From Fodinibacter sp963730365 (GTDB lineage Bacteria; Actinomycetota; Actinomycetes; Actinomycetales; Dermatophilaceae), in assembly GCA_963730365.1 (NCBI GenBank), contig CAVSRM010000005.1, forward strand, positions 496,001 through 560,000: a stretch of 64,000 nt of DNA. Reading direction: 5' to 3'. The notes below the pieces were generated by a model that did no database searches, was not told where the DNA came from, and saw nothing but the letters and a program-made list of their open reading frames with translations. Numbering within the stretch: the first letter of the stretch is position 1; each line of letters begins with the position of its first letter. Shown piece by piece: positions 15,648-24,224 of this stretch. Made by a program: the position numbers and the translations under genes.

Positions 15648-18176
15648 TCAGGAGGCGTCGACCGCCTCGACCGCCTCAACCGCCTCGACCGGCATGGGAC
15701 TGGGCACACCCGAGGTGATCCTGCTGCCGTCGGCGCGGGTGCCTCCGGTCTGCGGGGCCTTGCCGAGGTGCCCGTCGATGCGGGGGCCCTGCGCGTCCAG
15801 CGACACCACGAGCGGCTGGCCCGAGCTGACGACGTGAGCCGTTCCGCGCACGTCGAGGGAGACGTCGGAGGTGCCCTGTTCGATCTCGAACACCAGGGTC
15901 GTCGGCTCGAGGGTGACTCGCATCCGGGTTCCGCGCCAGGTGAGGCGGAAGGTGAGGGCGCTCCAGCCGTCGGGGAGCCGGGGGTCGAAGGACAGCCGGC
16001 CACCGTGGTCCCGCATCCCTCCGAACCCGCTGACGAGGGTTGCCCACACTCCACCGGTCGACGCGACGTGCAGGCCGTCGATCGTGTTCGCGTGCAGATC
16101 GGCCAGGTCGACGAAGAGGGCCTCGATGAAGTAGCGGAAGGCCTCCTCGTGGTAGCCCACCTCGGCGGCGATGATCGACTGGACGACTGCTGACAGGGTG
16201 GAGTCACCCGTCGTGATCGGGTCGTAGTACTCGAAGTCCTTGCGCTTCTCCTCGGCCGTGAAGCGGTCGCCCTGCAGGTAGAGGGCGAGCACGACGTCGG
16301 CCTGCTTGAGCACCTGGAATCGGTAGATGACGAGGGGGTGGTAGTGCAGCATGAGCGGCCGGAGGTTGCTGGGGGTGCGGCTGAGGTCCCAGACCTCCCG
16401 GTCGAGGAAGAAGTCGTCCTGGGGGTGGATCTCGAGCCCCTCGTCGAAGGGGATGTGCATCTCGGCCCCGCACCGGACCCACTCCTTCACCTCCTCGTCG
16501 GTGAGCTTGAGACGCAGTGCGAGCCTCTCGAACTCCTCGGGCTCCCCGGACCTGACTCGCTCGACCGCTGCGGCGGCCTGTTCGAGGTTGAAGCGGGCCA
16601 TGACGTTCGTGAAGAGGTTGTTGTTGACGACGGTCGTGTACTCGTCCGGTCCGGTCACTCCGTGGATGTGGAAGGAGTCCTCGCCGTTGCTGCGCCAGAA
16701 GCCCAGGTCGGCGTAGAGGCGGGCCGTCTCGACGAGCATCGCCAGGCCGTCGCGGACGAGGAACCCGACGTCGTCGGTGGCGTTGACGTACTGCACGAGG
16801 GCGTGGGCGATGTCTGCGTCGATGTGGACCTGCGCGGTGCCGGCGGCGTAGTACGCCGACGCCTCCTCTCCGCTGATCGTGCGCCACGGGAAGAGGGCGC
16901 CCCGCTGTGCCATCTCGCTTGCGCGGTTACGCGCTGCCGGCAGCATGCGGCTGCGGAAGTGCAGCAGGTTCCGGGCGAGCTCGGGCCGGGTGTAGGTGAG
17001 GAAGGGCGCGACGTAGATCTCGCTGTCCCAGAAGTAGTGTCCCTCGTAGCCCGATCCGGTCACGCCCTTGGCGGGCACCCCCTGTTGGTCAGCGCGGGCG
17101 CTCGCCTGGGCCAGCGTGAAGAGGTTGAAGCGCACGGCCTGCTGCACCGCGTCGGCGCCCTCCCGGGTGGAGGTGATCTCGACGTCGCTGGAGGCCCAGA
17201 ACCGGTCGTACCACGCTCGCTGCTCGTCGAGGTAGTGGGCCACGTCGAAGCGCCCCGCCCGGTCCAACGTGCGATCGCAGCGGTCGGCCAGCTCGCGCAC
17301 CGGGAGTCCGCGCGAGGTGTGGTAGGCCACCGTCTTCACGATGCGCACCGGCCGCCCCTGCGAGGCGTCGACGCGGAAGACCATCTTGGTCTGGTCCGGC
17401 TCGGCGCGCAGCACGACCTCATGGTTGTCCTCGGTGGTCATCGTGTGGTCGGCGGCCACCGCGACGGTCATCCGCGAGTTGGTGCATCGGTAGCCGAGCA
17501 TCATCCGGTCCTTGTGGGCGAGGTGCAGCTTCGGCTCGAGCACTCGCTCATCGAAGGTGCCCGCCTTGCGGGGGTCCCCGGCGATACCCTTGGCCCGCGC
17601 GGGCTCGTGGTACTCGTCCTCGCCGTCCTGACGGTTGAGGAGCTGGCTCGAGACGAGGACCGGCGCATCACCGGAGAGCAGGGTGACCTCGAGGGTCATC
17701 ACCACGAGGTGTCGCTGGGTCATCGACACCATGCGCGTGGAGTCGACGCGAACCCGCTTGCCCGAGGGCGTCCGCCAGACCAGTGACCGCCGCAGGACGC
17801 CGTCACGGAAGTCGAGGCTCCGCTCGTAGTGCTCGAGGTCGGCCGTGCCGACAACGAGCGGCTCGTCGTCGACGTAGAGCTTCATGAGCTTGGCATCGGG
17901 CACGTCGACGATCGTCTGACCCGTGGTCGCGAAGCCGAACGCCGCCTCGGCGTGCCGGATCGGCCAGGTCTCGTGGAAGCCGTTGACATAGGTCCCGTGC
18001 AGGGCCGCGTGACGACCCTCCTCGGGGTTGCCGCGCATCCCGATGTAGCCGTTGGCCACCGTGAACAGGGTCTCGGTGACGCCCAGGTCGGCCCGGTCCA
18101 GATGGCTCTCCACGAGCCGCCACGGGTCGACGGGGAAGCGGCTGCGGTCCAGCGGGTCCGGATGGGAGGCGTTCAT
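15648..18176 (-). CDS. Glycoside hydrolase family 65 phosphorylase
   Basis: It likely phosphorolyses an alpha-linked disaccharide (trehalose, maltose, kojibiose or nigerose) to beta-glucose 1-phosphate and glucose. The 842-residue length and order fit GH65: N-terminal beta-sandwich (VANGYIGMRGNPEEGRH near residue 40), the (alpha/alpha)6 barrel with GYEGHYFWDSEIYVAPF, and catalytic acid Glu512 in HGVTGPDEYTTVVNNN. The phosphate-site motif STGGVWATLVSGFGGMR follows near the C-terminus. ATG 18176 overlaps the upstream HAD gene by ATGA, so its product is handed to beta-phosphoglucomutase. The last residues are a short VEA repeat. The sugar specificity cannot be fixed from sequence alone; trehalose is attractive given treS nearby. 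Confidence 0.9.
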   Translation of the reverse strand: MNASHPDPLDRSRFPVDPWRLVESHLDRADLGVTETLFTVANGYIGMRGNPEEGRHAALHGTYVNGFHETWPIRHAEAAFGFATTGQTIVDVPDAKLMKLYVDDEPLVVGTADLEHYERSLDFRDGVLRRSLVWRTPSGKRVRVDSTRMVSMTQRHLVVMTLEVTLLSGDAPVLVSSQLLNRQDGEDEYHEPARAKGIAGDPRKAGTFDERVLEPKLHLAHKDRMMLGYRCTNSRMTVAVAADHTMTTEDNHEVVLRAEPDQTKMVFRVDASQGRPVRIVKTVAYHTSRGLPVRELADRCDRTLDRAGRFDVAHYLDEQRAWYDRFWASSDVEITSTREGADAVQQAVRFNLFTLAQASARADQQGVPAKGVTGSGYEGHYFWDSEIYVAPFLTYTRPELARNLLHFRSRMLPAARNRASEMAQRGALFPWRTISGEEASAYYAAGTAQVHIDADIAHALVQYVNATDDVGFLVRDGLAMLVETARLYADLGFWRSNGEDSFHIHGVTGPDEYTTVVNNNLFTNVMARFNLEQAAAAVERVRSGEPEEFERLALRLKLTDEEVKEWVRCGAEMHIPFDEGLEIHPQDDFFLDREVWDLSRTPSNLRPLMLHYHPLVIYRFQVLKQADVVLALYLQGDRFTAEEKRKDFEYYDPITTGDSTLSAVVQSIIAAEVGYHEEAFRYFIEALFVDLADLHANTIDGLHVASTGGVWATLVSGFGGMRDHGGRLSFDPRLPDGWSALTFRLTWRGTRMRVTLEPTTLVFEIEQGTSDVSLDVRGTAHVVSSGQPLVVSLDAQGPRIDGHLGKAPQTGGTRADGSRITSGVPSPMPVEAVEAVEAVDAS
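15658..15693 (-). repeat. 9-bp tandem repeat at the GH65 C-terminus
   Basis: Four head-to-tail copies of TCGACCGCC (plus-strand view), two exact and two with one change each. They encode a VEA-VEA-VEA-VDA tail just before the stop. A frame-preserving unit in a disordered tail suggests replication slippage. Confidence 0.8.
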
Positions 18177-18910
18177 GCCAGCTCACCGAGGTCCGTCACG
18201 ACCAGATGGGCTCCTGCGTCGACGAGGGTGGCCTCGCCCGCCCCCCGGTCCACTCCGACGACCAGCCCGAAGTCGCCGTCGGCGCCGGCCCGCACGCCCG
18301 ACACGGCGTCCTCGACGACGACGGACCGGGGCGGGGTCGTGTCGCAGGCGCGTGCGGCGTGCACGAAGGTGTCCGGGGCGGGCTTGCCCGCGAGGCCCAG
18401 GGTGGTGGCCACCCGACCGTCCACCACCGTGACGAAGCGGTCCGCGAGCCCGGCCGCCTCGAGCACCGCGGGTGCGTTGGCCGATGACGAGACGACCGCG
18501 AGCGGCATCCCCATGTCGCGCAGAACGTCGAGCAGGGCGACCGAACCCGGGAAGGGGACCACCCCGTCGCGCTCGAGCACCGCGTTGAAGGCGTCGTTCT
18601 TGCGGTTGCCGAGACCACAGACCGTGATCGCGGAAGGAGGGTCGTCGGGGTGCCCCTCCGGGAGCTCCACCCCACGCGAGGTGAGGAAGTCGCGGACCCC
18701 GTCGTAGCGGGGCTTGCCGTCGACGTGCGCGAAGTAGTCCTCGTCGGTGTAGGGCGAGGCGTCGGGCACCGCGTCGTGATCGGCGAGGAACGACGAGAAC
18801 ATCTCGGCCCAGGCGCGCATGTGCACCTCGGCCGTCGGTGTCAGCACCCCGTCGAGGTCGAAGAGCACCGCGTCGAAGTCGGTCCAGGCCACACGTCTCG
18901 AGCCATCCAC
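18173..18910 (-). CDS. HAD-superfamily beta-phosphoglucomutase-like enzyme
   Basis: It is predicted to isomerise beta-glucose 1-phosphate to glucose 6-phosphate. The 245-residue protein carries HAD motif I DLDGVLT (nucleophile and acid/base Asp), motif II with VVSSSANA, a conserved Lys in LAGKPAPDTF, and motif III VVVEDAVSGVRAG. The cap domain includes YFAHVDGKPRYDGVRDFL, typical of beta-phosphoglucomutase-family hydrolases. GTG 18910 is chosen over GTG 18892 because TAGTTT is 7 nt upstream of it. ATGA overlap with GH65 gives a phosphorylase-mutase operon, the standard arrangement for disaccharide phosphorolysis. It is divergent from a MarR gene, the natural candidate regulator. Confidence 0.88.
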   Translation of the reverse strand: MDGSRRVAWTDFDAVLFDLDGVLTPTAEVHMRAWAEMFSSFLADHDAVPDASPYTDEDYFAHVDGKPRYDGVRDFLTSRGVELPEGHPDDPPSAITVCGLGNRKNDAFNAVLERDGVVPFPGSVALLDVLRDMGMPLAVVSSSANAPAVLEAAGLADRFVTVVDGRVATTLGLAGKPAPDTFVHAARACDTTPPRSVVVEDAVSGVRAGADGDFGLVVGVDRGAGEATLVDAGAHLVVTDLGELA

Positions 18911-18917
18911 GAGATCG

Positions 18918-18923
18918 AAACTA
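18918..18923 (-). promoter_or_regulatory. Putative -10 of the HAD-GH65 operon
   Basis: TAGTTT on the minus strand lies 7 nt before GTG 18910. Together with the opposite -10 at 19003 it forms the inner part of an 8-bp inverted repeat (CTAGTGGA 18921-18928, TCCACTAG 18998-19005). Confidence 0.45.
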
Positions 18924-19002
18924 GTGGACCAGGCAACCAACGACCGGGACCTTCGACATCTTGGGACGCGGCCGGGCACCCGTGTGGGCCCGTCCACTCC
19001 AC

Positions 19003-19008
19003 TAGCGT
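19003..19008 (+). promoter_or_regulatory. Putative -10 of the marR-family gene (leaderless)
   Basis: TAGCGT lies 7 nt before GTG 19016. It overlaps the right half of the 8-bp inverted repeat in this divergent region. Confidence 0.45.
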
Positions 19009-19015
19009 GCGTGCT

Positions 19016-19588
19016 GTGACGCATCCCGTGCGACTGCCCTTCGACCCGATCGCCCGGGCCGCGGAGCTGTGGCGAGCCCGCTGGGGAGAGGACTCGAAAT
19101 CGGTCTCGATGGCCACCGCGACGTCCGTCATGCGCGTGCAGCAGCTCCTCATCGGGCAGTTCGACGCCATCGCGGGACGGCAGGGGCTCACCTTCGCGCG
19201 CTACGAGGCGCTGGTGCTCCTCACGTTCAGCCGGGACGGTCGCCTGTCGATGACGCGGATCGGGGAGCGACTCATGGTCCACCCCACCAGCGCGACCAAC
19301 ATCGTGCAACGGCTCGTGGCCCAGGGCTTCGTGGAGCGCGTTCCCAACCAGGAGGACCGGCGCGGCGCCTTCGCCGTGATCACGCCCGAGGGCAGGGCGG
19401 CGATGGAGGCGGTGACCGAGGACCTCGAGGAGGTCGACTTCGGGCTCTCCATGCTCGACGCGGAGGCCCACGGTGCGCTCTTCGCCCTACTGCGCACGGT
19501 ACGGGTCGGCGCACGCGACTTCGACCCGGAGCAGTCCGATCCGGCCGCCCAGCGGGGGCAGCACGGGGACCCCTCGGGCGTGTCCTAG
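19016..19588 (+). CDS. MarR-family transcriptional regulator
   Basis: A dimeric winged-helix regulator of 190 residues. The helix-turn-helix region runs from about residue 58 to 115: LTFARYEALVLLTFSRDGRLSMTRIG, then HPTSATNIVQRLVAQGFVERV and the wing NQEDRRGAFAVITPEG. GTG 19016 follows a TAGCGT hexamer by 7 nt; the upstream in-frame extension covers the divergent promoter and is unlikely to be coding. Its position back-to-back with the HAD-GH65 operon suggests it may control that operon and itself, though MarR proteins more often respond to aromatic or oxidising ligands than to sugars. Confidence 0.88.
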   Translation: MTHPVRLPFDPIARAAELWRARWGEDSKSVSMATATSVMRVQQLLIGQFDAIAGRQGLTFARYEALVLLTFSRDGRLSMTRIGERLMVHPTSATNIVQRLVAQGFVERVPNQEDRRGAFAVITPEGRAAMEAVTEDLEEVDFGLSMLDAEAHGALFALLRTVRVGARDFDPEQSDPAAQRGQHGDPSGVS

Positions 19589-19703
19589 GTCACGTGCCGT
19601 GCTGCGGGGATTTGTCGTGCCCCTACCGCGTTTGTCATCGTGGAGTCCAGCACCGTCACCGGATCGTTATCCGGGCGCCCCCAGATCCTGAAGGAACCGA
19701 CCC

Positions 19704-20345
19704 ATGCTCAGCATCGTCAAGCGCGTCATCGGCGCAGTCCTGTCCCTCGCGGGACTCGGCCTGCTCGTCGTGGGCGTCTGGTTCGCGACGCAACTGGGCA
19801 GCTCCGGCACCGCCGAGTTCTCCGCCCGACTCGACTCCAGCACCCCCCTCGTCATCGAGCCCGATGTCCTCAACCGGGTGGACGCCGACGTCGTGGTGAC
19901 GGCGGAGCCGGCCTCCGGCGGTTCGGTGTGGATGGCGCTGGCCAACCCCTCCGATGCGGCGGCGGTGCTCGGTGACGCGCGGCACGTGGAGGTCACGGGG
20001 GTGGAAGTGCGCGACTGGGTGTTGACGACGACGACGAGCGGGTCCGGTGAGAGCCCCCAGCTCGGGCAGGCCGACCTGTGGCGCAAGCAGGACACTGCGG
20101 AGGGCACTGTGCAGCTCACGGTGCTCCAGTCCGAGGCTCCCGAGACGCTGGTCGTCGCCACCGATGGTGCTGCGCTGGAGACGGTGACGATGACCGTGAC
20201 GGACAAGACCTGGTTCGTGGAGGCCGTCGTCGCGGCCCTCGTCGGCCTCTTCCTGCTCGCCGCCGGGGCCATCCTGCTGCTGCCGCACCGAGGGCGCGAC
20301 GGGGCCCGGACCGATGACACGACCACCGAGGAGGTGGCGCGATGA
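19704..20345 (+). CDS. Two-segment membrane protein of unknown function
   Basis: A 213-residue product with one N-terminal hydrophobic helix (about residues 6-27), an extracytoplasmic domain of about 140 residues without recognised motifs, and a second helix (AVVAALVGLFLLAAGAILLL, about 172-192) followed by a basic-acidic tail. The topology places the middle outside the cell. AAGGAACC lies 9-14 nt before ATG 19704. It overlaps the following lipoprotein gene by ATGA, so both probably act together at the cell surface. I do not recognise the family. Confidence 0.75.
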   Translation: MLSIVKRVIGAVLSLAGLGLLVVGVWFATQLGSSGTAEFSARLDSSTPLVIEPDVLNRVDADVVVTAEPASGGSVWMALANPSDAAAVLGDARHVEVTGVEVRDWVLTTTTSGSGESPQLGQADLWRKQDTAEGTVQLTVLQSEAPETLVVATDGAALETVTMTVTDKTWFVEAVVAALVGLFLLAAGAILLLPHRGRDGARTDDTTTEEVAR

Positions 20346-21358
20346 CTGCGCGCCGACACACGACCCGTGCCCGGCTCGCTGCCGCGGGCGCGGCTGCCAT
20401 CGCGATCGCGCTCAGCGGGTGCGGCGCCCAGGAGGCCCTCGTCGGACTCCACCCTGCACCGACCGAGCAGTCCTCGTCCGCGCCGCTGGACGCTGAGGGC
20501 GCGACCGCGATCGCGACACGGTTGGTGAACGAGTCCCTCGCGCTCGCTCCCGTGAAGGGGGAGAAGGGGGACGACGCCCGCGCCGAGGTCCTGGCCGGAG
20601 ACGCGCTCACCATGGCGAACGCCACCGCCGCACGCGGGGCGGCAGCCCCGGCACCCACGGACCTCGAGGTCGCACAGGAACCCACGGTGGTCGGGCAGTC
20701 ACAGGGGCAGGAGTGGCCCCGCGCCATCCTCGCCGCGACCCTGGACGCGGCGACCAACACCCAGTACCTCCACGTGATGACGTCGCCCGCTCCTGCGGAG
20801 CCGTTCCGCATCGTCTCCCAGGTCGCCATGCTGGCCGGCTCGGAGCTCCCGGCGCTCGCCGCCCCGGCCGAGGGGGCCCCCCTCATGGACATCGCGGACG
20901 ACGAGGGCCTCCCGGCCTCCCCGGAGGCCGTCGTGAAGGCCTATGCCGCTGCCCTGGCGTTCCCGAAGCCCAAGGCCACGGACCTCGTCACGACCGACGA
21001 TCCCTTCGCCGTCGCGCTCAAGACCTCGGCCACCGCGCAGGCCAAGGAACTGGGCAAGCTCGGCAGCCTCACCCAGTCGCACGCGCCCGACCTCGAGGAC
21101 GCCATCACCTTCCGCCTCGCCGACGGGGGAGCGGTGACCTTTGCGCTGATGACGCGCACCGACACGTACAAGGCGGCCGACGGGGCGAAGGAACTGACCC
21201 TTCCCGGCGACCTCGCGAAGCTCGCGGACACGAAGAAGGTCACCTCCTCGGCGCAGTTCAAGAGCCTGGAGCCGATCGCGATCGTCGTGCCCCCGACCTC
21301 CGGCGAGGCCGAGGCCATCGCGGCGAGCGACCTGCTCGTGTCGGGCAAGGGCCGCTGA
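20342..21358 (+). CDS. Putative secreted lipoprotein
   Basis: The N-terminus has Arg residues, the hydrophobic stretch LAAAGAAAIAIALSGC and a lipobox LSGC, so Cys27 is the predicted lipidation site. The mature 312-residue domain has no recognised catalytic motif. It contains repeated Ala/Thr/Asp-rich segments and resembles uncharacterised actinobacterial lipoproteins. ATGA overlap with the preceding membrane protein suggests a two-gene envelope unit. Function unknown. Confidence 0.8.
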   Translation: MTARRHTTRARLAAAGAAAIAIALSGCGAQEALVGLHPAPTEQSSSAPLDAEGATAIATRLVNESLALAPVKGEKGDDARAEVLAGDALTMANATAARGAAAPAPTDLEVAQEPTVVGQSQGQEWPRAILAATLDAATNTQYLHVMTSPAPAEPFRIVSQVAMLAGSELPALAAPAEGAPLMDIADDEGLPASPEAVVKAYAAALAFPKPKATDLVTTDDPFAVALKTSATAQAKELGKLGSLTQSHAPDLEDAITFRLADGGAVTFALMTRTDTYKAADGAKELTLPGDLAKLADTKKVTSSAQFKSLEPIAIVVPPTSGEAEAIAASDLLVSGKGR

Positions 21359-21381
21359 CCGGGGTGGTCGGGGGTCTTTGA

Positions 21382-21387
21382 CAGAAT
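21382..21387 (+). promoter_or_regulatory. Putative -10 of the thioredoxin-like gene (leaderless)
   Basis: CAGAAT lies exactly 7 nt before ATG 21395, favouring that start over the in-frame ATG at 21389, which would leave only 1 nt after the hexamer. Confidence 0.4.
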
Positions 21388-21394
21388 CATGCCC

Positions 21395-22372
21395 ATGAGT
21401 GAGACCACCCCTCCCACCGGCATCCGCGGTGCCGTCGACCTGTCCTCGGTCGGCGGGAGCCCCGCTCCGGCCGCCAGCGCGCCCACGACCTCGCACAGTG
21501 TGGCTGGGGGCCCACCGGCGCCGGCGGCCGTGCCGGCCGGTCTCGTCGTCGAGGTCGACGCGGCGAACGTCCAGCAGGCCCTCGCCCGCACCGTCAAGGT
21601 TCCCGGCGTGCTCGTGCTCTGGTCCTCGGCACACCCGCAGACCCGTGAGCTCGTCGACACCGTCACCAGGGTTGCCGCGTCGCTCGAGGGTCGGGTCCTG
21701 GTCCTCACCGCAGACCTCACGGCGTCGCCCGAGCTGCTGCAGGCCTTTCAGCCGCTCCTCATGCAGGCCTTCGGGCAGGCGTCGGTCCCGGCCACCTTCG
21801 GGCTCCTCCAGGGCCAGCCGGTGCCGCTCTTCCCGGGCATCCAGCCCGAGTCCGAGGTGCGCGTCGTCATCGACCAGCTGCTCCAGGCCGCCGTCCAGAA
21901 CGGTGTCACCGGGCGCGTCGAGCTCGAGCCGCTGCCCGGCGACGACGAGCAGGACGCCCTGCCTCCGCTGCACCAGGCGGCGTACGACGCGATCGAGGCC
22001 GGTGACCTCGATGGTGCCGCTGCGGCATACCAGCAGGCCCTCTCGGAGAACCCCAAGGACGGCGAGGCCGAGGTCGGGCTCGCCCAGGTGCGACTCATGC
22101 AGCGGACCCAGGGCATCGACGTGGCTGCGGCACGGGCGCGCGCCGCTGCCGACCCCGGCGACGTCGAGGCAGCGACGATCGTGGCCGACCTCGATGTGGT
22201 CGGTGGCCACGTCGAGGACGCCTTCGCCCGGTTGCTCGACCTCGTCCGCGCCAGCGAGGGCGACGCCCGTGACCGGGCCCGCACGCACCTGGTCGGCCTC
22301 TTCGCCGTCGTGGGCAACCACGACGAGCGGGTGCGCGCCGGCCGCACTGCGCTGATGAGCGCGCTCTTCTGA
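21395..22372 (+). CDS. CnoX/YbbN-like thioredoxin-fold protein with TPR-like tail
   Basis: A probable chaperone-linked protein of the YbbN/CnoX group. The 325-residue protein has a Pro/Ala-rich leader, then a thioredoxin fold (about residues 48-160: VPGVLVLWSSAHPQTREL, SVPATFGLLQGQPV). A C-terminal helical domain follows, with QAAYDAIEAGDLDGAAAAYQQALSENPKDGEAEVGLAQ, typical of YbbN TPR-like repeats. The CxxC position reads SSAHPQ, so the redox cysteines are missing; the role is probably scaffold or holdase rather than disulfide exchange. Start chosen by leaderless spacing. Mycobacteria have a thioredoxin-like gene in the equivalent position near fadA4 and glgB. Confidence 0.88.
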   Translation: MSETTPPTGIRGAVDLSSVGGSPAPAASAPTTSHSVAGGPPAPAAVPAGLVVEVDAANVQQALARTVKVPGVLVLWSSAHPQTRELVDTVTRVAASLEGRVLVLTADLTASPELLQAFQPLLMQAFGQASVPATFGLLQGQPVPLFPGIQPESEVRVVIDQLLQAAVQNGVTGRVELEPLPGDDEQDALPPLHQAAYDAIEAGDLDGAAAAYQQALSENPKDGEAEVGLAQVRLMQRTQGIDVAAARARAAADPGDVEAATIVADLDVVGGHVEDAFARLLDLVRASEGDARDRARTHLVGLFAVVGNHDERVRAGRTALMSALF

Positions 22373-22375
22373 CCG

Positions 22376-23431
22376 GTGACTCCACCGAAGCTGCTCGACG
22401 ACCACCTGCGGTTCCGGGTCGAGCTCGCCGACCCCACGGTGTCGGCGGTCCGGCTCGACTGTGAGCACGTCGTGCCCGGACCCCGCGATTTCAGGCCGGA
22501 GGGGGCCGCGTGGGTACTCGACCTGCCCCGGCCGCCGTTGGCGCGCATGGAGTACCGCTACGAGGTGACGTCGGCCGAGGAGACGTCGCTGGTGCTCGAC
22601 CCCGACAACCCCGTCACCGTGAGCACGGCCTTCGGGGACCGCTCCGTGCTCGAGATGCCGGGGTACCTTCCCCCGGCATGGCTCCGTGCCCATGGGTGTG
22701 CCGGCCACCTCGAGGCCATGACGCTCGCGGGGGAGACCGACGACGAGGTCCCGGTCACGGTGTGGCGACCCGTCGACCTCGCCGACGAGACACCGGCACC
22801 GCTGCTCCTGGTCCACGACGGTCCGGAGTACGACCTGCTCGCCTCGATCACGACCTACGCCGCGGCGCTCATCGAGGACGGCCGCCTTCCCCCGCACCGG
22901 GTGGCCCTGGTCCACCCTGTCGTGCGTGACGCGTGGTACTCCGGGTCGCCCAAGTACCTGCGCACGATCGCGAATGCGGGCCTGGACCGGCTCGGCGAGA
23001 CCTATGCCCTGAGCGGTCCGGTCGTCGTCATGGGAGCCAGTCTGGGCGGCCTGACCGCACTCCTGCTCGGGCTGCTCGGAGCCCCGCGGGTGGGCGGCGT
23101 GTTCTCGCAGTCCGGCTCGTTCTTCCAGGTCCGCCACGACGAGGCCGAGAGTGACTACCGCTACTTCGGTCGGATCTCGCGCCTCGTGCAGTCAGTGCTC
23201 GACGCCCGGCACGCGGAGCACCCCCTCGTCGTCGGGATGACGTGTGGGGCACTGGAGGAGAACGCGGCCAACAACCAGGACATGGCGACCGCGCTGCGGC
23301 GCGCCGGCCACCGGGTCGGGTACACGGAACTGGCTGACCTGCACAACTACACGGCGTGGCGGGACGCGCTCGATCCCTGCCTGACCGACGTCCTGCAGAG
23401 CGCGTGGGTCCCCGTTGTTGCGGGGGACTGA
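22376..23431 (+). CDS. Fes/enterochelin-esterase-like alpha/beta hydrolase
   Basis: A 351-residue serine esterase of the esterase-D/enterochelin esterase type. The N-terminal part (residues 1-120) looks like the carbohydrate-binding-like domain found before Fes hydrolase domains (FRVELADPTVSAVRLDCEHV, LARMEYRYEV). The hydrolase domain has VHDGPEYD, nucleophile Ser in GASLGGLTALLLG and a likely catalytic His in LADLHNYTAWRDAL. GTG 22376 begins 3 nt after the preceding stop, so translation is probably coupled. It heads an uncharacterised trio with the next hydrolase and the ATP-grasp-like gene. There are no siderophore synthesis genes here, so siderophore hydrolysis is doubtful. Confidence 0.8.
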   Translation: MTPPKLLDDHLRFRVELADPTVSAVRLDCEHVVPGPRDFRPEGAAWVLDLPRPPLARMEYRYEVTSAEETSLVLDPDNPVTVSTAFGDRSVLEMPGYLPPAWLRAHGCAGHLEAMTLAGETDDEVPVTVWRPVDLADETPAPLLLVHDGPEYDLLASITTYAAALIEDGRLPPHRVALVHPVVRDAWYSGSPKYLRTIANAGLDRLGETYALSGPVVVMGASLGGLTALLLGLLGAPRVGGVFSQSGSFFQVRHDEAESDYRYFGRISRLVQSVLDARHAEHPLVVGMTCGALEENAANNQDMATALRRAGHRVGYTELADLHNYTAWRDALDPCLTDVLQSAWVPVVAGD

Positions 23432-23440
23432 CGCGAGCGG

Positions 23441-23446
23441 CAGGGT
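23441..23446 (+). promoter_or_regulatory. Putative -10 of the small alpha/beta hydrolase gene
   Basis: CAGGGT lies 6 nt before ATG 23453 in a 21-nt intergenic gap. It may give a secondary leaderless start inside the trio. Confidence 0.3.
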
Positions 23447-23452
23447 GTTCCC

Positions 23453-24199
23453 ATGCAGACCACGAGTGCCCGGCTGGGCGTCCCGGGCCAGGACCACGAC
23501 CTCGAGGTCGTGCGGTACGGGACCTGGGGTCGGCCGGTCCTCCTCTTCCCCTCCGAGAACGGCTCTGCCCGCGACGCCGAGGGCAACGGCATGCTCGATG
23601 CCGTACGGCCCCTCGTCGACGCGGGGCGGGTGAGCCTGTTCAGCGTCGACTCCCTCGACGGCTGGACCTGGTCGGACTCCTCACTGTCCACGGAGGAGCG
23701 GGCCCGGCGAGCGGGAACGTACGTCTCCTGGCTCTCTGAGAGGGTCCTTCCCTGGGTGCTCGAGGAGAGCGGCGGGGAGCAGGAGGTCATCACGGCGGGC
23801 GTGTCGCTGGGGGCCTACCATGCGGTCAACCTCACGTTCCTGCGCGCTGACGTCGCCCCCCTGGCCATCGGCATGTCAGGGAACTACGACCCGTCGACGT
23901 GGAACGGCTGGGGTGAGGTCGGGGATGCCACCTACTTCGCCAACCCGATGGCCTACGTCGCCAACATGGAGGGTGACCACCTCGACTGGATCCGATCGCG
24001 GGTGTCGGTCCTCCTCGTCGTCGGGCAGGGGCCCTTCGAGGTCTCCCCGACCCGTTCGCTTCCGGCCACCCGGGAGTTCGCGGACGTGCTCGCCCGGAAG
24101 GGGATTCGCCACGAGCTCGACGTCTGGGGTCACGACAGCGCCCATGACTGGCCCTGGTGGCAGCGCCAGCTCGCCCACCACCTCTCCCGTTTCGCCTGA
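23453..24199 (+). CDS. Small alpha/beta-hydrolase (esterase-like)
   Basis: A 248-residue alpha/beta hydrolase. It shows VLLFPSENGSARD after strand 3, the nucleophile elbow GVSLGAYHAVNL (Ser near residue 115) and a late GHDSAHDWPWWQRQL where the catalytic His belongs. No signal peptide is visible, so it is probably cytoplasmic. The family resembles putative esterases that often neighbour an ATP-grasp gene in actinobacteria (recollection, unverified). Substrate unknown. It is 21 nt downstream of the Fes-like gene and 25 nt upstream of the ATP-grasp-like gene. Confidence 0.78.
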   Translation: MQTTSARLGVPGQDHDLEVVRYGTWGRPVLLFPSENGSARDAEGNGMLDAVRPLVDAGRVSLFSVDSLDGWTWSDSSLSTEERARRAGTYVSWLSERVLPWVLEESGGEQEVITAGVSLGAYHAVNLTFLRADVAPLAIGMSGNYDPSTWNGWGEVGDATYFANPMAYVANMEGDHLDWIRSRVSVLLVVGQGPFEVSPTRSLPATREFADVLARKGIRHELDVWGHDSAHDWPWWQRQLAHHLSRFA

Positions 24200-24224
24200 C
24201 CTCCCACCCAGCACAGGAGCCTCC

